From the NCBI GenBank assembly GCA_903882875.1, contig CAIRYQ010000032.1, positions 1-64,000 of the forward strand: DNA of 64,000 nucleotides, given 5' to 3'. Numbering within the stretch: position 1 is the stretch's first letter; every line of letters starts with the position of its first letter. Shown here in pieces: positions 25,920 through 33,384 of this stretch. Made by a program: the position numbers and the translations under genes. The stretch comes from an uncultured Spartobacteria bacterium. Lineage in GTDB: Bacteria > Verrucomicrobiota > Verrucomicrobiia > Chthoniobacterales > Chthoniobacteraceae. Under the pieces are notes generated by a model that saw only the letters and a list, made by a program, of their open reading frames with translations, was not told where the DNA came from and searched no databases.

Positions 25920-27097
25920 CGTCCATTCACAAGCAGCCCGGCAGACCGTTCTATTTTTGCGCGTTCTCCACGTGGGATTCGGAGGGCAATCGCTGGAAAC
26001 GCCACTTTCGTTCAACGGAAACGGGAGACAAACGGGAGGCTCAGGAAATCTGCCGGGCGTGGGAGAAAGCCGCGAAAGCCGCGCACAATGGACGGCTCAC
26101 ACCGGACGCTGCGCGCGAGGTTATCGCACGTGGCGTGGCGGACGTGTTCTCCGCTGCCAGCCGTGAAAGCCTGCAAAGCCGCTCGGTGCGCGATTGGTGC
26201 GCGGCATGGCTGGAATCGAAGCGGCTCGAAAGCGCGGTGACGACTGCCAGCCGTTACGAGGGCATCATCGCGCGGTTCACCGAACATCTCGGAAGGAAAG
26301 CGGATCGCGACATTTCCAGCCTCACGGCAACGGACGTTGGCGGTTTTCGGGACACTCTCGCAAAGGACTTGAGCCGCAATTCGGCAAACCTCGCCGTCAA
26401 GACACTGCGCGTGTGCCTCGGCTCCGCGCTCAAGCAAGGACTCGTGACGAGCAACCCGGCAAACCTCGTGGACAAGCTCAAGGCTCGCGGGGAAAGCCAG
26501 CGTCGGCCATTCACGCTCAAGGAAATTGCGCGCGTGCTCAAGGCGGCGGACGGCTCGGAATGGCGCGGCATGACGATCCTTGGCATCTATCTCGGCGCGC
26601 GGCTCACGGACTGCGCGCGGCTGACGTGGCGCTCGGTGAATCTGGAAACGGAGACGATTTCCTTTGTGGCAAAAAAGACGGGCGGACGGCTTTCGATCCC
26701 GATGGCAAAGCCGCTCGTGGATTTCTTCACGGCACTGCCAGCGCCGGACGCGCCGGACGCACCCATTTTCCCGAAGCTCTCCACAAAGAGCGCCAGCAAG
26801 CTCTCGGAGGGCTTCCGCTCGGTGCTTGCGGACGCGGGCCTTGCCGAACCGCCGAACAAGCGGAGCACGGGCAAGGGACGCCACGCCGCGCGCGAAGTCT
26901 CGGAATTGTCCTTTCACTGTTTGCGCCATGCGTTCGTTTCCATCCTCAAGGCGACGGGTGCGAGTGAAGCCGTGGCAATGGCGCTCGCCGGACACGAGAC
27001 GAAAGCAATCTCGCAGCATTACACGACGCTCGACGATGCCACGCTCCGCGCAGCGGTGGACAAGATGCCGGACGTGACCGTGAGGGCCGCACGATGA
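25916..27097 (+). CDS. int: Tyrosine site-specific integrase
   Basis: 393 residues from MASIHKQPGRPF, the usual start of phage-type integrases; the frame is open 24 codons earlier. An SAM-like core-binding domain (about 85-175) precedes the catalytic domain. The catalytic set is visible: R229 in LGARLTDCARLTW, H334 and R337 in FHCLRHAF, H360 in LAGHE and nucleophile Y369 in QHYT. It excises or inserts the element at the tRNA-Leu core. The position next to attL and inward orientation are standard. The start codon lies inside the third GTTATG box, so integrase or excisionase binding there could repress its own expression; this is inference. Confidence 0.92.
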   Translation: MASIHKQPGRPFYFCAFSTWDSEGNRWKRHFRSTETGDKREAQEICRAWEKAAKAAHNGRLTPDAAREVIARGVADVFSAASRESLQSRSVRDWCAAWLESKRLESAVTTASRYEGIIARFTEHLGRKADRDISSLTATDVGGFRDTLAKDLSRNSANLAVKTLRVCLGSALKQGLVTSNPANLVDKLKARGESQRRPFTLKEIARVLKAADGSEWRGMTILGIYLGARLTDCARLTWRSVNLETETISFVAKKTGGRLSIPMAKPLVDFFTALPAPDAPDAPIFPKLSTKSASKLSEGFRSVLADAGLAEPPNKRSTGKGRHAAREVSELSFHCLRHAFVSILKATGASEAVAMALAGHETKAISQHYTTLDDATLRAAVDKMPDVTVRAAR

Positions 27098-27735
27098 AAC
27101 CCAAGCCGTCCAATAAAAAGTGCAAAGCGACCCAGCCAAGCGCGCCAGCGCACGATCAATCGCTCGATTCCCAGTTCACGGACATCTTCGGAAAAAAGAT
27201 TCCCCGCCTGATTCAATTCGGCAGGTCTGCCAACAACGCCGAACCGCGAAACGCAGTGTTTGAGGCGTTCTCGTCTGGCTTGCGGAGATTACGACATTTG
27301 GTCAAGGACTCGGGGCAACCGGCGTCTCAAGAAAGCATGGAAGTATTGTTTCCCGATCTCGCCAACACGGAGCGAAAACTTGGCCGACTTTTACTCGATG
27401 CCATTGTTGCCGGAAATAAGGAGTTTCCCGACACTGTCCGCCAAGCGATTAAGCGTGGAGACTCGGTGTTTAACCGCACCAAGGGGACCGCATTACTTGG
27501 GGATTTCGTGCGGTTCTTTTGGGCCAACAGATACAAGGAGGGAATGACCATAGGAAAATTGCGACGATCCTATGAGGAAAAGATTGGCCGGGAATTGGAG
27601 CCGCGCCAGTGGCGCGAATTAAGGAACGCGTGCGGCGTGGCGTTGCTCATGCCAGAGGGGAAGGCGGGACGGCCAGCGACGCGGAAGAAACGGAAAGCTG
27701 CAAAGCCAGAAAAGCAAGACGACGGGCTCGTGTAA
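27094..27735 (+). CDS. Hypothetical protein coupled to integrase
   Basis: 213 residues, basic at both ends (KPKPSNKKCK and GRPATRKKRKAAKP). Its ATG overlaps the integrase stop (ATGA), so it is probably translationally coupled. The middle (FPDLANTERKLGRLLLDAI, LLGDFVRFFWANRYKEGM) is helical without a recognised domain. The basic tails suggest nucleic-acid binding; a role in recombination or control of the element is a guess from position only. Confidence 0.6.
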   Translation: MKPKPSNKKCKATQPSAPAHDQSLDSQFTDIFGKKIPRLIQFGRSANNAEPRNAVFEAFSSGLRRLRHLVKDSGQPASQESMEVLFPDLANTERKLGRLLLDAIVAGNKEFPDTVRQAIKRGDSVFNRTKGTALLGDFVRFFWANRYKEGMTIGKLRRSYEEKIGRELEPRQWRELRNACGVALLMPEGKAGRPATRKKRKAAKPEKQDDGLV

Positions 27736-27804
27736 ATAGGGGGACAGGCACCGGGATTCGTTGTCCCTGAATTAACGCGCGCCGCGCGTGTTTGCTCGCG
27801 TCGC

Positions 27805-28089
27805 ATGAGTCCTAAAAACAACGCAACCGCTGACGCAAACCTTACAGCGGCACCCATCCAAGAAGCTGGTGCGAACGCTTCTCTCACTCCTGAATTTATC
27901 CGCGTCCCTGACGTGGAAAGGATTTTCGGAATCAAGCGCGGGCATTGTTATCAGTTGATCGGCGCAGGTGCCGTCAAAAGCTGCTGTCTGCGAAAACCGG
28001 GGGCAAAGACGGGCGTAAGGTTAGTGTCGTATGCGTCGCTGAAAAACTACCTTGCGCAGTGCGGAGATGGAAGGGAGGCCGGGCGATGA
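27805..28089 (+). CDS. Excisionase-like helix-turn-helix protein
   Basis: 94 residues. The core VPDVERIFGIKRGHCYQLIGAGAV (about 34-57) followed by VRLVSYASLKNYL is a winged HTH of the AlpA/excisionase (MerR-like) type, with a recognition helix and wing. Such proteins bend att DNA for excision or activate integrase transcription. Its stop overlaps the start of the next gene (ATGA). Placement close behind the integrase fits recombination directionality. Confidence 0.7.
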   Translation: MSPKNNATADANLTAAPIQEAGANASLTPEFIRVPDVERIFGIKRGHCYQLIGAGAVKSCCLRKPGAKTGVRLVSYASLKNYLAQCGDGREAGR

Positions 28090-29444
28090 ACCCCGAAAAC
28101 CGAAACGCCCGCCCCGGAAAGCCGGGCACGGACAGCTCTGGCAAAAATGGAATGCCGAGCGCAATGAGCACGAAGATCACGGCTGGCGGGAAAAATCCCA
28201 CACCTGATATATGCAGTTCAAAAATCCCACACCTTATCCATTGGGAGCGTGCCTGTGTTGTGTGTGTTGGTTCTGTCGTTCTCTCTCTGCCTGCCGGTGG
28301 TTTGTCTCTTTTGCTCTCCGCCTGTTCTGGATTCAGTTCTCTCACTTGTTCCGGTGTTTTGCTCATCGCATCGTTGCTTTGGTCGTCGCGCCGCACGTTG
28401 AAAAACGGATGCGTCGAGATGCGACTGACAACTGCCGCCGCTCGCAGTTTTGTTGATCGTGTCGGCGGTTGCTCCACTCCCGCAACTTTCGTCGCGAAGG
28501 CATGGGGCTGCAAACAGCTCACACGCGGCTGCAATGTGAACGGCAAGGTGACGAATACCTGGCGCATTCCTGACTGGTGCAATGGCTCATCCGAAAAGAT
28601 CACTGTTCACCTGACTCCGCATCAGCTTCGCCGCTGGAATCGCCGTGGTGAAATCCTGCGCGAAAGGCTCGACGACGCGAACCCGCATGCCGCGCTTGTT
28701 CGCAAGACGTTAATGGTGACGATGCCGGGGCCAGCGTTTGACGGGACGGCGCGGAAACTCACAGAAGACGGCGAACTTCGTGCCGTGAGCAATTATCGCA
28801 AGCATCCCCATCGGCTGAACGTCACGAGGGATGTGGACGTGCAATCGAACGTCTCGCGGCTGCCGGAACCGATGCGTGAGACTTTGCAAATCAGCGGACA
28901 AACGGTTGCCGAGTTTGACGTGAAATCCGCGCACGCAGTTTTGCTCGGAATGCTCTACAAGGGCGAGACTGGCGCGGAATGGGCGAAGGAAAAAGCCCGC
29001 TTTGCCGATCAAGTATTGCTCGGCTTCCCGTCCATCTACGGCGAGCGCAAACAGTGGAAGGTTGATTTTCTCTCGGCGCTTAATCAGCGGACGCGCGTTG
29101 CCCGACACGCGAGCGAAGGCTACCGTGAATTTGAACGCCTGTTCCCGCTTCTGGCGGAGAAAGCCGCCCGCATGAAATGGCGGAACAAGAATGCCGTGGG
29201 GCGTCTGCTGCGATGCGAGATGGCGAAGATTCAGAAGCAACTACTCATTGAGAATCACGCAGACGGCATCCCATCAATTCCGGTCGTGGACTCGGCGGTT
29301 GTCGCCATGCCCGAAGGCATCCATGCACAGCACCGCGCCGCATTCAGAACCGCATGGCGACTCGGCGCTCCCATCGCGGAACTCACAGGCACCGCGCCGC
29401 GAATCGAGGGCAGCAACGGAGAAAACTTCCGCTTCTTCCTGTGA
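28086..29444 (+). CDS. Putative replication protein with degenerate polymerase-A-type palm
   Basis: 452 residues from the ATG overlapping the HTH gene. Residues 1-105 are low-complexity and Cys/Ser/Leu-rich and may be poorly conserved; a later start near MRLTTAAARSF is possible. The C-terminal 200 residues show the order of a DNA polymerase A-like palm seen in unannotated mobile-element proteins: AEFDVKSAHAVLLG (D278, motif-A-like), a K/R-rich helix followed by FERLFPLLAEKAARMKWRNKNAVG, then IPSIPVVDSAVVAMPE (D402) where polymerases have HD. The His of motif C is Val here, so activity is doubtful. Probably serves replication of the element; the assignment rests on motif order only. Confidence 0.4.
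   Translation: MNPENRNARPGKPGTDSSGKNGMPSAMSTKITAGGKNPTPDICSSKIPHLIHWERACVVCVGSVVLSLPAGGLSLLLSACSGFSSLTCSGVLLIASLLWSSRRTLKNGCVEMRLTTAAARSFVDRVGGCSTPATFVAKAWGCKQLTRGCNVNGKVTNTWRIPDWCNGSSEKITVHLTPHQLRRWNRRGEILRERLDDANPHAALVRKTLMVTMPGPAFDGTARKLTEDGELRAVSNYRKHPHRLNVTRDVDVQSNVSRLPEPMRETLQISGQTVAEFDVKSAHAVLLGMLYKGETGAEWAKEKARFADQVLLGFPSIYGERKQWKVDFLSALNQRTRVARHASEGYREFERLFPLLAEKAARMKWRNKNAVGRLLRCEMAKIQKQLLIENHADGIPSIPVVDSAVVAMPEGIHAQHRAAFRTAWRLGAPIAELTGTAPRIEGSNGENFRFFL
28191..28234 (+). repeat. Direct repeat AAAAATCCCACACCT (two copies)
   Basis: The 15-mer occurs at 28191-28205 and 28220-28234, a 29-base period. It falls in the low-complexity first part of the replication-like gene. It may be a binding site pair inside a coding region, or a sign that the true start of that gene lies downstream. 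Confidence 0.5.
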
Positions 29445-29494
29445 AGGCTGCCCAATTCTACCCGCTGGCCGGGCCTTTCACGTCGAATCCCATA

Positions 29495-29520
29495 TTGACA
29501 CCGCTTATACCATGTATAAC
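29495..29520 (+). promoter_or_regulatory. Promoter/operator of toxin-antitoxin pair
   Basis: A perfect inverted repeat TTATAC-CAT-GTATAA lies at 29505-29519, overlapping a -10-like TATAAC (515-520). A TTGACA-like element lies at 29495-29500, but its 14-base spacing is short. The position 11 bases before the toxin start fits autoregulation by the downstream HTH antitoxin, as known for higBA operons. Confidence 0.5.
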
Positions 29521-29530
29521 CTCATTCCCG

Positions 29531-29866
29531 ATGACCGTCTGCTTTGTAGAGCTGCAAGCCTTCACCGAAGAAGTGCTGCGCGTCGCCGATGAGGAGACGT
29601 TGCGGCAATTCGAGACGGAGCTTGCGGCAAACCCGGAAGCCGGGGACTTGATCCGGCATTCGGGCGGCCTTCGCAAAGCCCGGATGAAACTTCCGGGCCG
29701 GGGCAGGAGCGCGGGCGCTCGCGTGATTTACCTCTGGCTCCCGGAGGCGCGGCGCTTCGTCCTTTTCATGCTCTACACAAAGGCGAACAGCGCGGACATC
29801 CCGCCCGCGATGCTCGCACGCCTGCGGGCGGCAGTCGAAACGATCAAAGCGCACTACAACCGATGA
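29531..29866 (+). CDS. HigB/RelE-type toxin of type II toxin-antitoxin system
   Basis: 111 residues. The RelE/HigB fold is suggested by an N-terminal strand-helix (FVELQAFTEEVLRVADEETLRQFETELAANP), then GDLIRHSGGLRKARMKLPGRGRSAGARVIYLWL and RFVLFMLYTKANSADIPP. The G-G-L-R-K-x-R and final strand/helix are those of phage-type RelE-like proteins that cleave ribosome-bound mRNA. The start at 29531 is taken because upstream codons run into the promoter. It is first in the pair and overlaps the antitoxin by four bases (ATGA), the toxin-first order typical of higBA. Confidence 0.8.
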   Translation: MTVCFVELQAFTEEVLRVADEETLRQFETELAANPEAGDLIRHSGGLRKARMKLPGRGRSAGARVIYLWLPEARRFVLFMLYTKANSADIPPAMLARLRAAVETIKAHYNR

Positions 29867-30183
29867 AAACGAAAACGAAGAAAACCGAAATTGCATTCGA
29901 CGCAGCGGCGCTTGTCGCCCGCGTGGAAGGCTTCGCCGCCGGGCACGCGCCCGCGCGCGAGCGCACCGTGACACGGCCCCCGCCCGTGAAGGCGATGCCC
30001 GCAAAGGCAATCCGCGCTTTGCGGATTCAACTCGGCTGCACACAGATGGAATTCGCCGCACTGCTGAACGTGCCGAAAGTCACGGCAATCTCATGGGAGA
30101 ACGGCACCCGCAAACCCAGCGGTGCCGCCCTGCGCTTGCTCGCCGTCGCCAAGCATCACCCGGAAGCGTTGCAGGCGGCGTGA
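29863..30183 (+). CDS. HigA-type XRE antitoxin
   Basis: 106 residues. The C-terminal half holds a Cro/CI-type HTH: AIRALRIQLGCTQMEFAALLNVPKVTAISWENGTRKPSGAAL (split here as IQLGCTQMEFAALLNV and VTAISWENGTRKPSG). The N-terminal half is a flexible, probably toxin-binding segment. It neutralises the toxin and should bind the inverted repeat upstream of the toxin start. ATGA coupling to the toxin ensures co-translation. Confidence 0.85.
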   Translation: MKTKTKKTEIAFDAAALVARVEGFAAGHAPARERTVTRPPPVKAMPAKAIRALRIQLGCTQMEFAALLNVPKVTAISWENGTRKPSGAALRLLAVAKHHPEALQAA

Positions 30184-30225
30184 CGTTGGCAAACTGCGGA
30201 CTTGTGCTGTTGGTTCGCTCATTCC

Positions 30226-31140
30226 CTAGGGTTTGGGCGGACGGACGGGCGGCGATGCCTGTCGGAACACCCCGTCTCCAACCTTGGCAACCTCATCCGC
30301 TAACACTGTCGGCCATTCGGGATCGCTGAAAATCTCCGGCTTTGCGATCTGATAGCGTTGAACCCTGAGTTTGAAAAACCGGTGGAATGGCGAGTCTTCA
30401 TTCCCCAGTTCGGGATACTTGTGGAGCGCCCTTGCCTGTGCGGCGGGTGATGCCGCTGGCACTGCGTCGGCTGACGCACTTGGTTCCGGCATTGGTGACG
30501 GTATTGGCGTTTTCGCTACTGACGGAGGATTGGGTGTAGAAACCTGTTGCGGTGTTTCTCGCGGCGGAATCGGCGGTGGAGTCGGCGCGGCTTCTGAATT
30601 TTTCGGCGCGTCGTGATAGATTGAGTAAAGCCATCCGACCGCAAGACAGGACAGCACGACAGCAAGCAACGGAAGCATCCCGGATCTATTCTCTCGGACT
30701 GCTTCGGTGTTCGCGACCTGCGAAAACGGATCGGCGGACGGAAGCTCTTGTTTTGGGCAAAATTCATCCTCCAACCGAAATCGTTTGATCAAGACCACAA
30801 GTGCATCCCCATCGATCAACTGGATGGGTTTCCCGTCGGCAAACGCGATAGCCTTTTTTGAGAAAGAACCCGAAGTAACCAAAATTGCGCCCGCCGCACC
30901 CACGTGCATCAGCGTCCCGTAAAGATCGCGAATTTCTGGTTCGCCGACACTGCCTTCCCAGTGTTTTGCCTGCACGATGTAGTGGCGACGACGACGAGAC
31001 CAAAACAACGGTCTCGTGAAAATGTTCAGATCGATTCCACCGTCACCAGTGGCTTGCGTGACTTCAACGCTATAACCCATTCGCTCGTAGAGCACGCCGA
31101 GGGCGTGTTCAAACTTCCAATAGTCGCAAGTGATTTTCAT
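30226..31140 (-). CDS. Mrr-type restriction endonuclease with transmembrane helix
   Basis: 304 residues from MKITCDYWKF. An Mrr_cat-type PD-(D/E)XK core is clear: ATGDGGIDLNI (D37), then the strand YIVQAKHW (Q57-x-K59) and VGEPEIRDLYGTLMHVGAAGAILVTSGSFS. A single hydrophobic helix follows (about 150-172, MLPLLAVVLSCLAVGWLYSIY), then a Pro/Ala-rich linker and a 60-residue tail. Mrr domains cut modified or foreign DNA. Tethering to the membrane is unusual for Mrr but is seen in some defence proteins. It is transcribed opposite to the neighbouring toxin-antitoxin pair. Confidence 0.8.
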   Translation of the reverse strand: MKITCDYWKFEHALGVLYERMGYSVEVTQATGDGGIDLNIFTRPLFWSRRRRHYIVQAKHWEGSVGEPEIRDLYGTLMHVGAAGAILVTSGSFSKKAIAFADGKPIQLIDGDALVVLIKRFRLEDEFCPKQELPSADPFSQVANTEAVRENRSGMLPLLAVVLSCLAVGWLYSIYHDAPKNSEAAPTPPPIPPRETPQQVSTPNPPSVAKTPIPSPMPEPSASADAVPAASPAAQARALHKYPELGNEDSPFHRFFKLRVQRYQIAKPEIFSDPEWPTVLADEVAKVGDGVFRQASPPVRPPKP

Positions 31141-31254
31141 GCGCGCCCACTCACCGTGGGCCGGTGCCAGCGCACACTCAAGACGCATCGCGGGAGGATT
31201 TTTCCAGAGCCGGTTACAAGCCGCTCAAACCCGCCAGCGCGAACAAGCGCAAAT

Positions 31255-31518
31255 CTACTGCCGGTAGATTTCCCGACGATTGCCGATTTGCACCACGAGC
31301 ACCACGAGCACGGCGTCCTGAATCTGGTAGATGATCCGGTAGTCGCCCACGCGGACGCGGTAAAGCCCGTCCTCACCCTGCATCTTGAGGCATCCGGGCG
31401 GGCGCGGGTTGCTGGCGAGTCCGCCGATGGCATCTTGCAGCCTGTCGCGAAGCCTCTTGTCTGTCAGCGAAAGGAGGAACTTGCGCGCCTTCCGGCCAAC
31501 CTCAACCGTGTAGGGCAT
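31255..31518 (-). CDS. RelE/ParE-family toxin
   Basis: 87 residues. Classic RelE fold: MPYTVEVGRKARKFLLSL, the helix DKRLRDRLQDAI, then NPRPPGCLKMQGEDGLYRVRVGDYRIIYQIQD, with the RVRVGDYRIIY core strand. Residues that cut mRNA at the ribosome in RelE (basic residues and a final Tyr/Arg) are represented by R72/R76-type positions. It overlaps the end of its antitoxin gene by 17 bases and follows it, the antitoxin-first order. Confidence 0.9.
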   Translation of the reverse strand: MPYTVEVGRKARKFLLSLTDKRLRDRLQDAIGGLASNPRPPGCLKMQGEDGLYRVRVGDYRIIYQIQDAVLVVLVVQIGNRREIYRQ

Positions 31519-31720
31519 CCAATTCGGCTTTCACTTTTTCCCACGGCACGGGCTTTTCCCCGGCGGCGATCTCCGCGAGAGCTTCGCGGGCGGATGCCAA
31601 GTCTTCCGCCGCTTCGCGCGCTTCCAATTCCGCAAGGTCTTCAATCAGCGAAACGACGCACGCTGCCCTTTCATCGGAAAGCGTCTGCATTTTCGCAACG
31701 GCATCGGCGACTGCAATCAT
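31502..31720 (-). CDS. Antitoxin for RelE-family toxin
   Basis: 72 residues from MIAVADAVAKMQTL; helical throughout with an acidic, Ala/Glu-rich middle (LIEDLAELEAREAAEDLASAREALAEIAAGEKPVPWEKVKAEL, here abbreviated), the plan of short Phd-like RelE antitoxins. A longer frame begins 17 codons upstream but adds no family character. Co-transcribed with the toxin, whose start lies within its last codons. Confidence 0.7.
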   Translation of the reverse strand: MIAVADAVAKMQTLSDERAACVVSLIEDLAELEAREAAEDLASAREALAEIAAGEKPVPWEKVKAELDALHG

Positions 31721-31959
31721 GCGGAGAGAATCCCATAAGACCGCGCAAGCGTCAACCGGGACAAACGGCACCCCGCCTCTAGGTTCTCCTTTCCGAAAAG
31801 CACGCAGGCAGGTTCCGAAGTGCTCCGAATCGCTAGCTGCGATTTTTTTCTAGGCTCTCACCACTACTCGACGCGTTTTGAGAGGGAAAACGCGCGGCTG
31901 AGTGCGCGATCCGGTGACGCACCGCCAGATGGCAAAACACGCATGACACGGGCGGCGTT

Positions 31960-31979
31960 GTTATGCAAAAGTGTTATGC
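31960..31979 (+). repeat. GTTATGC boxes at right end of the element
   Basis: Two copies (31960-31966 and 31973-31979) with a 13-base period, mirroring the left end. The preceding phrase TGACACGGGCGGCGTT also matches the left TGACACGGGGAGACGTT. They lie 38-57 bases inside the right core, as arm-type sites would. Confidence 0.5.
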
Positions 31980-31986
31980 AAATCCC

Positions 31987-32022
31987 AAAAAAACGCAATC
32001 CACCTCTGGTTATCAGAGGTGG
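31987..32022 (-). terminator. tRNA-Leu terminator, right copy
   Basis: A perfect nine-pair inverted repeat (32000-32008 with 32014-32022, loop GTTAT) followed on the minus strand by seven T residues. The outer stem bases are the encoded CCA end of the tRNA, so the terminator and tRNA 3' end share sequence. Confidence 0.8.
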
Positions 32023-32051
32023 TGCTCACGAGAGGACTCGAACCTCCACGG
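32017..32051. repeat. attR-like direct repeat inside intact tRNA-Leu
   Basis: 35 bases identical to 25784-25818. It covers the T-arm, acceptor strand and CCA of the functional tRNA gene, so insertion of the element keeps the tRNA intact at this side. Confidence 0.85.
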
Positions 32052-32104
32052 GTTGCCCCATACGGTCCTGAGCCGTACGCGTCTGCCAATTCCGCCACAT
32101 GAGC
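32020..32104 (-). tRNA. tRNA-Leu(CAG)
   Basis: 85 bases on the minus strand. Seven-pair acceptor stem (GCTCATG with CGTGAGC, one G-U), D-arm GCGG...CAGACGC, anticodon stem TACGG/CCGTA with loop CTCAGGA giving anticodon CAG, a long variable arm (GGGCAACCC) as expected for leucine, T-stem GGAGG/CCTCT with loop TTCGAGT, discriminator A and an encoded CCA. Its 3' part is the integration target of the neighbouring element. It lies 76 bases beyond the dnaN stop on the same strand. Confidence 0.95.
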
Positions 32105-32180
32105 ATTTTTGCGGGGCGGGAGTGTTGTTTCACCCGCCGTGCATTGCAAGTGCGACTTTTGAAAAAAGCCGCGTGGCGCG

Positions 32181-33275
32181 CTACGAGATGCGCATCGGCA
32201 TGAGCACGTAGAGGAATGGCGAGTTCACCTTGATCACGCCGGGGCTCATCTCGTCGCTCACCTCGAGGTGGATCTCGTCCTCGATGAGATTGCGCAGCGG
32301 ATCCATGAGGAAGATCGGGTTGAAGGCGACGGAAAAATCCTTGCCCTTGTAGGCGATTGCCAGCGATTCGTGCGCCTCGCCGATGTCCGGCGTGTTCGCG
32401 GTGATCTCGATGTTGTTCTTCGTGAAGATGAGTTTCACGGAATTCGACTTGTCGCTTGAGAGCAGCGAGACGCGGCGCACGGCCGTCAGCAGAAGCTCGC
32501 GCTCGATCGTGATCCGCTCGCGCGATTCCGCGGGGATGACCTGGCGGTAGTTCGGGTAGTTGCCTTCGATGAGCTTCGAGACGAGCAGCTTGCCGCCAGC
32601 TTCGAAGGATACGTGATTTTCGCCGACGGCGAGCTTCACATCGCCCTCCTCGCCGAGCAGCCGCTGGAGTTCCGTGATGCACTTTGCGGGAATGACCACG
32701 TCCACCTCGTTGCTACGCGGGAATTCCGACTCGATGTCCACGAGCGCGAGCCGGCGCCCGTCGGTCGCCACGAGCGTGAGCTTGTTTTCCTTGAACGAAA
32801 AAAGAATGCCGTTGAGCACGTAGCGCGTCTCGTCGGTCGAGATGGCGTAGCTCGTCTTGCGCAGCGCCTCCTTCAGCGCCTTCTGGTGCAGCGTGAAGGC
32901 CTTCGCCTTGTCCAGCTTCGGCAGCGCGGGGAACTCATCCTCCGGCAGGCACATCATCTTGAAAAAGCTCGGGCCGCAACTGAGGGACGCCGCATTTTTT
33001 CCGTCCACCTCCACGTTCACTTCCGAAGAGGGAAGCTCCTTCACGATGCCCGCGAGACGTCGCGCGGGTATCGTCGTGCCGCCCGGCTTTTCGATCTTGG
33101 CCTCGACGGAGCAACTCATGCCGCAATCGAGATCATTCGTGGTGAAGTGGAGCGCGCCATTCTCGGCGCGGATCAGCACATTCGAGAGGATTGGGAGCGT
33201 GGTGCGGGTGCTCACGACGTTCTGCACGGTTTGCAATCCTTCGAGCAATTTGTCTTTGGCGACGCTGAATTTCAT
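32181..33275 (-). CDS. dnaN: DNA polymerase III sliding clamp beta subunit
   Basis: 364 residues from MKFSVAKDKLL. Three clamp repeats are visible, with the family markers NVVSTRTTLPILSNVLI near the start, ATDGRRLALVDIE in the middle and a C-terminal LMPMRIS, the standard end that lines the protein-binding pocket. It forms a dimeric ring that tethers polymerase III to DNA. It is not next to dnaA or recF here, and is followed on the same strand by tRNA-Leu. The start is taken at MKFSV, eight codons after the longest frame start. Confidence 0.95.
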   Translation of the reverse strand: MKFSVAKDKLLEGLQTVQNVVSTRTTLPILSNVLIRAENGALHFTTNDLDCGMSCSVEAKIEKPGGTTIPARRLAGIVKELPSSEVNVEVDGKNAASLSCGPSFFKMMCLPEDEFPALPKLDKAKAFTLHQKALKEALRKTSYAISTDETRYVLNGILFSFKENKLTLVATDGRRLALVDIESEFPRSNEVDVVIPAKCITELQRLLGEEGDVKLAVGENHVSFEAGGKLLVSKLIEGNYPNYRQVIPAESRERITIERELLLTAVRRVSLLSSDKSNSVKLIFTKNNIEITANTPDIGEAHESLAIAYKGKDFSVAFNPIFLMDPLRNLIEDEIHLEVSDEMSPGVIKVNSPFLYVLMPMRIS

Positions 33276-33384
33276 GGGTTGGGATAAAGTGGAACCCAAG
33301 GCTTTTGACCGAACATCTTGTGGGAGGCAAATCTTTTTACCCCACGGATTGTGCGCGTGAAGGCGCGGCGATCACGCGCGGCGG

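Larger units (their letters stand above)
25784..32051. mobile_element. Integrative element in tRNA-Leu(CAG)
   Basis: About 6.2 kb bounded by perfect 35-bp direct repeats. The right copy is part of an intact tRNA-Leu gene and the left copy is only its 3' fragment. A tyrosine integrase gene starts 98 bases inside the left repeat and reads inward. Other contents are an unknown coupled gene, an excisionase-like HTH gene, a large replication-like protein, a HigBA-type and a RelE-type toxin-antitoxin pair and an Mrr-type endonuclease. There are no capsid, tail, terminase or conjugation genes, so it is a small satellite-like island or a reduced prophage remnant rather than a full phage or ICE. Confidence 0.85.
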
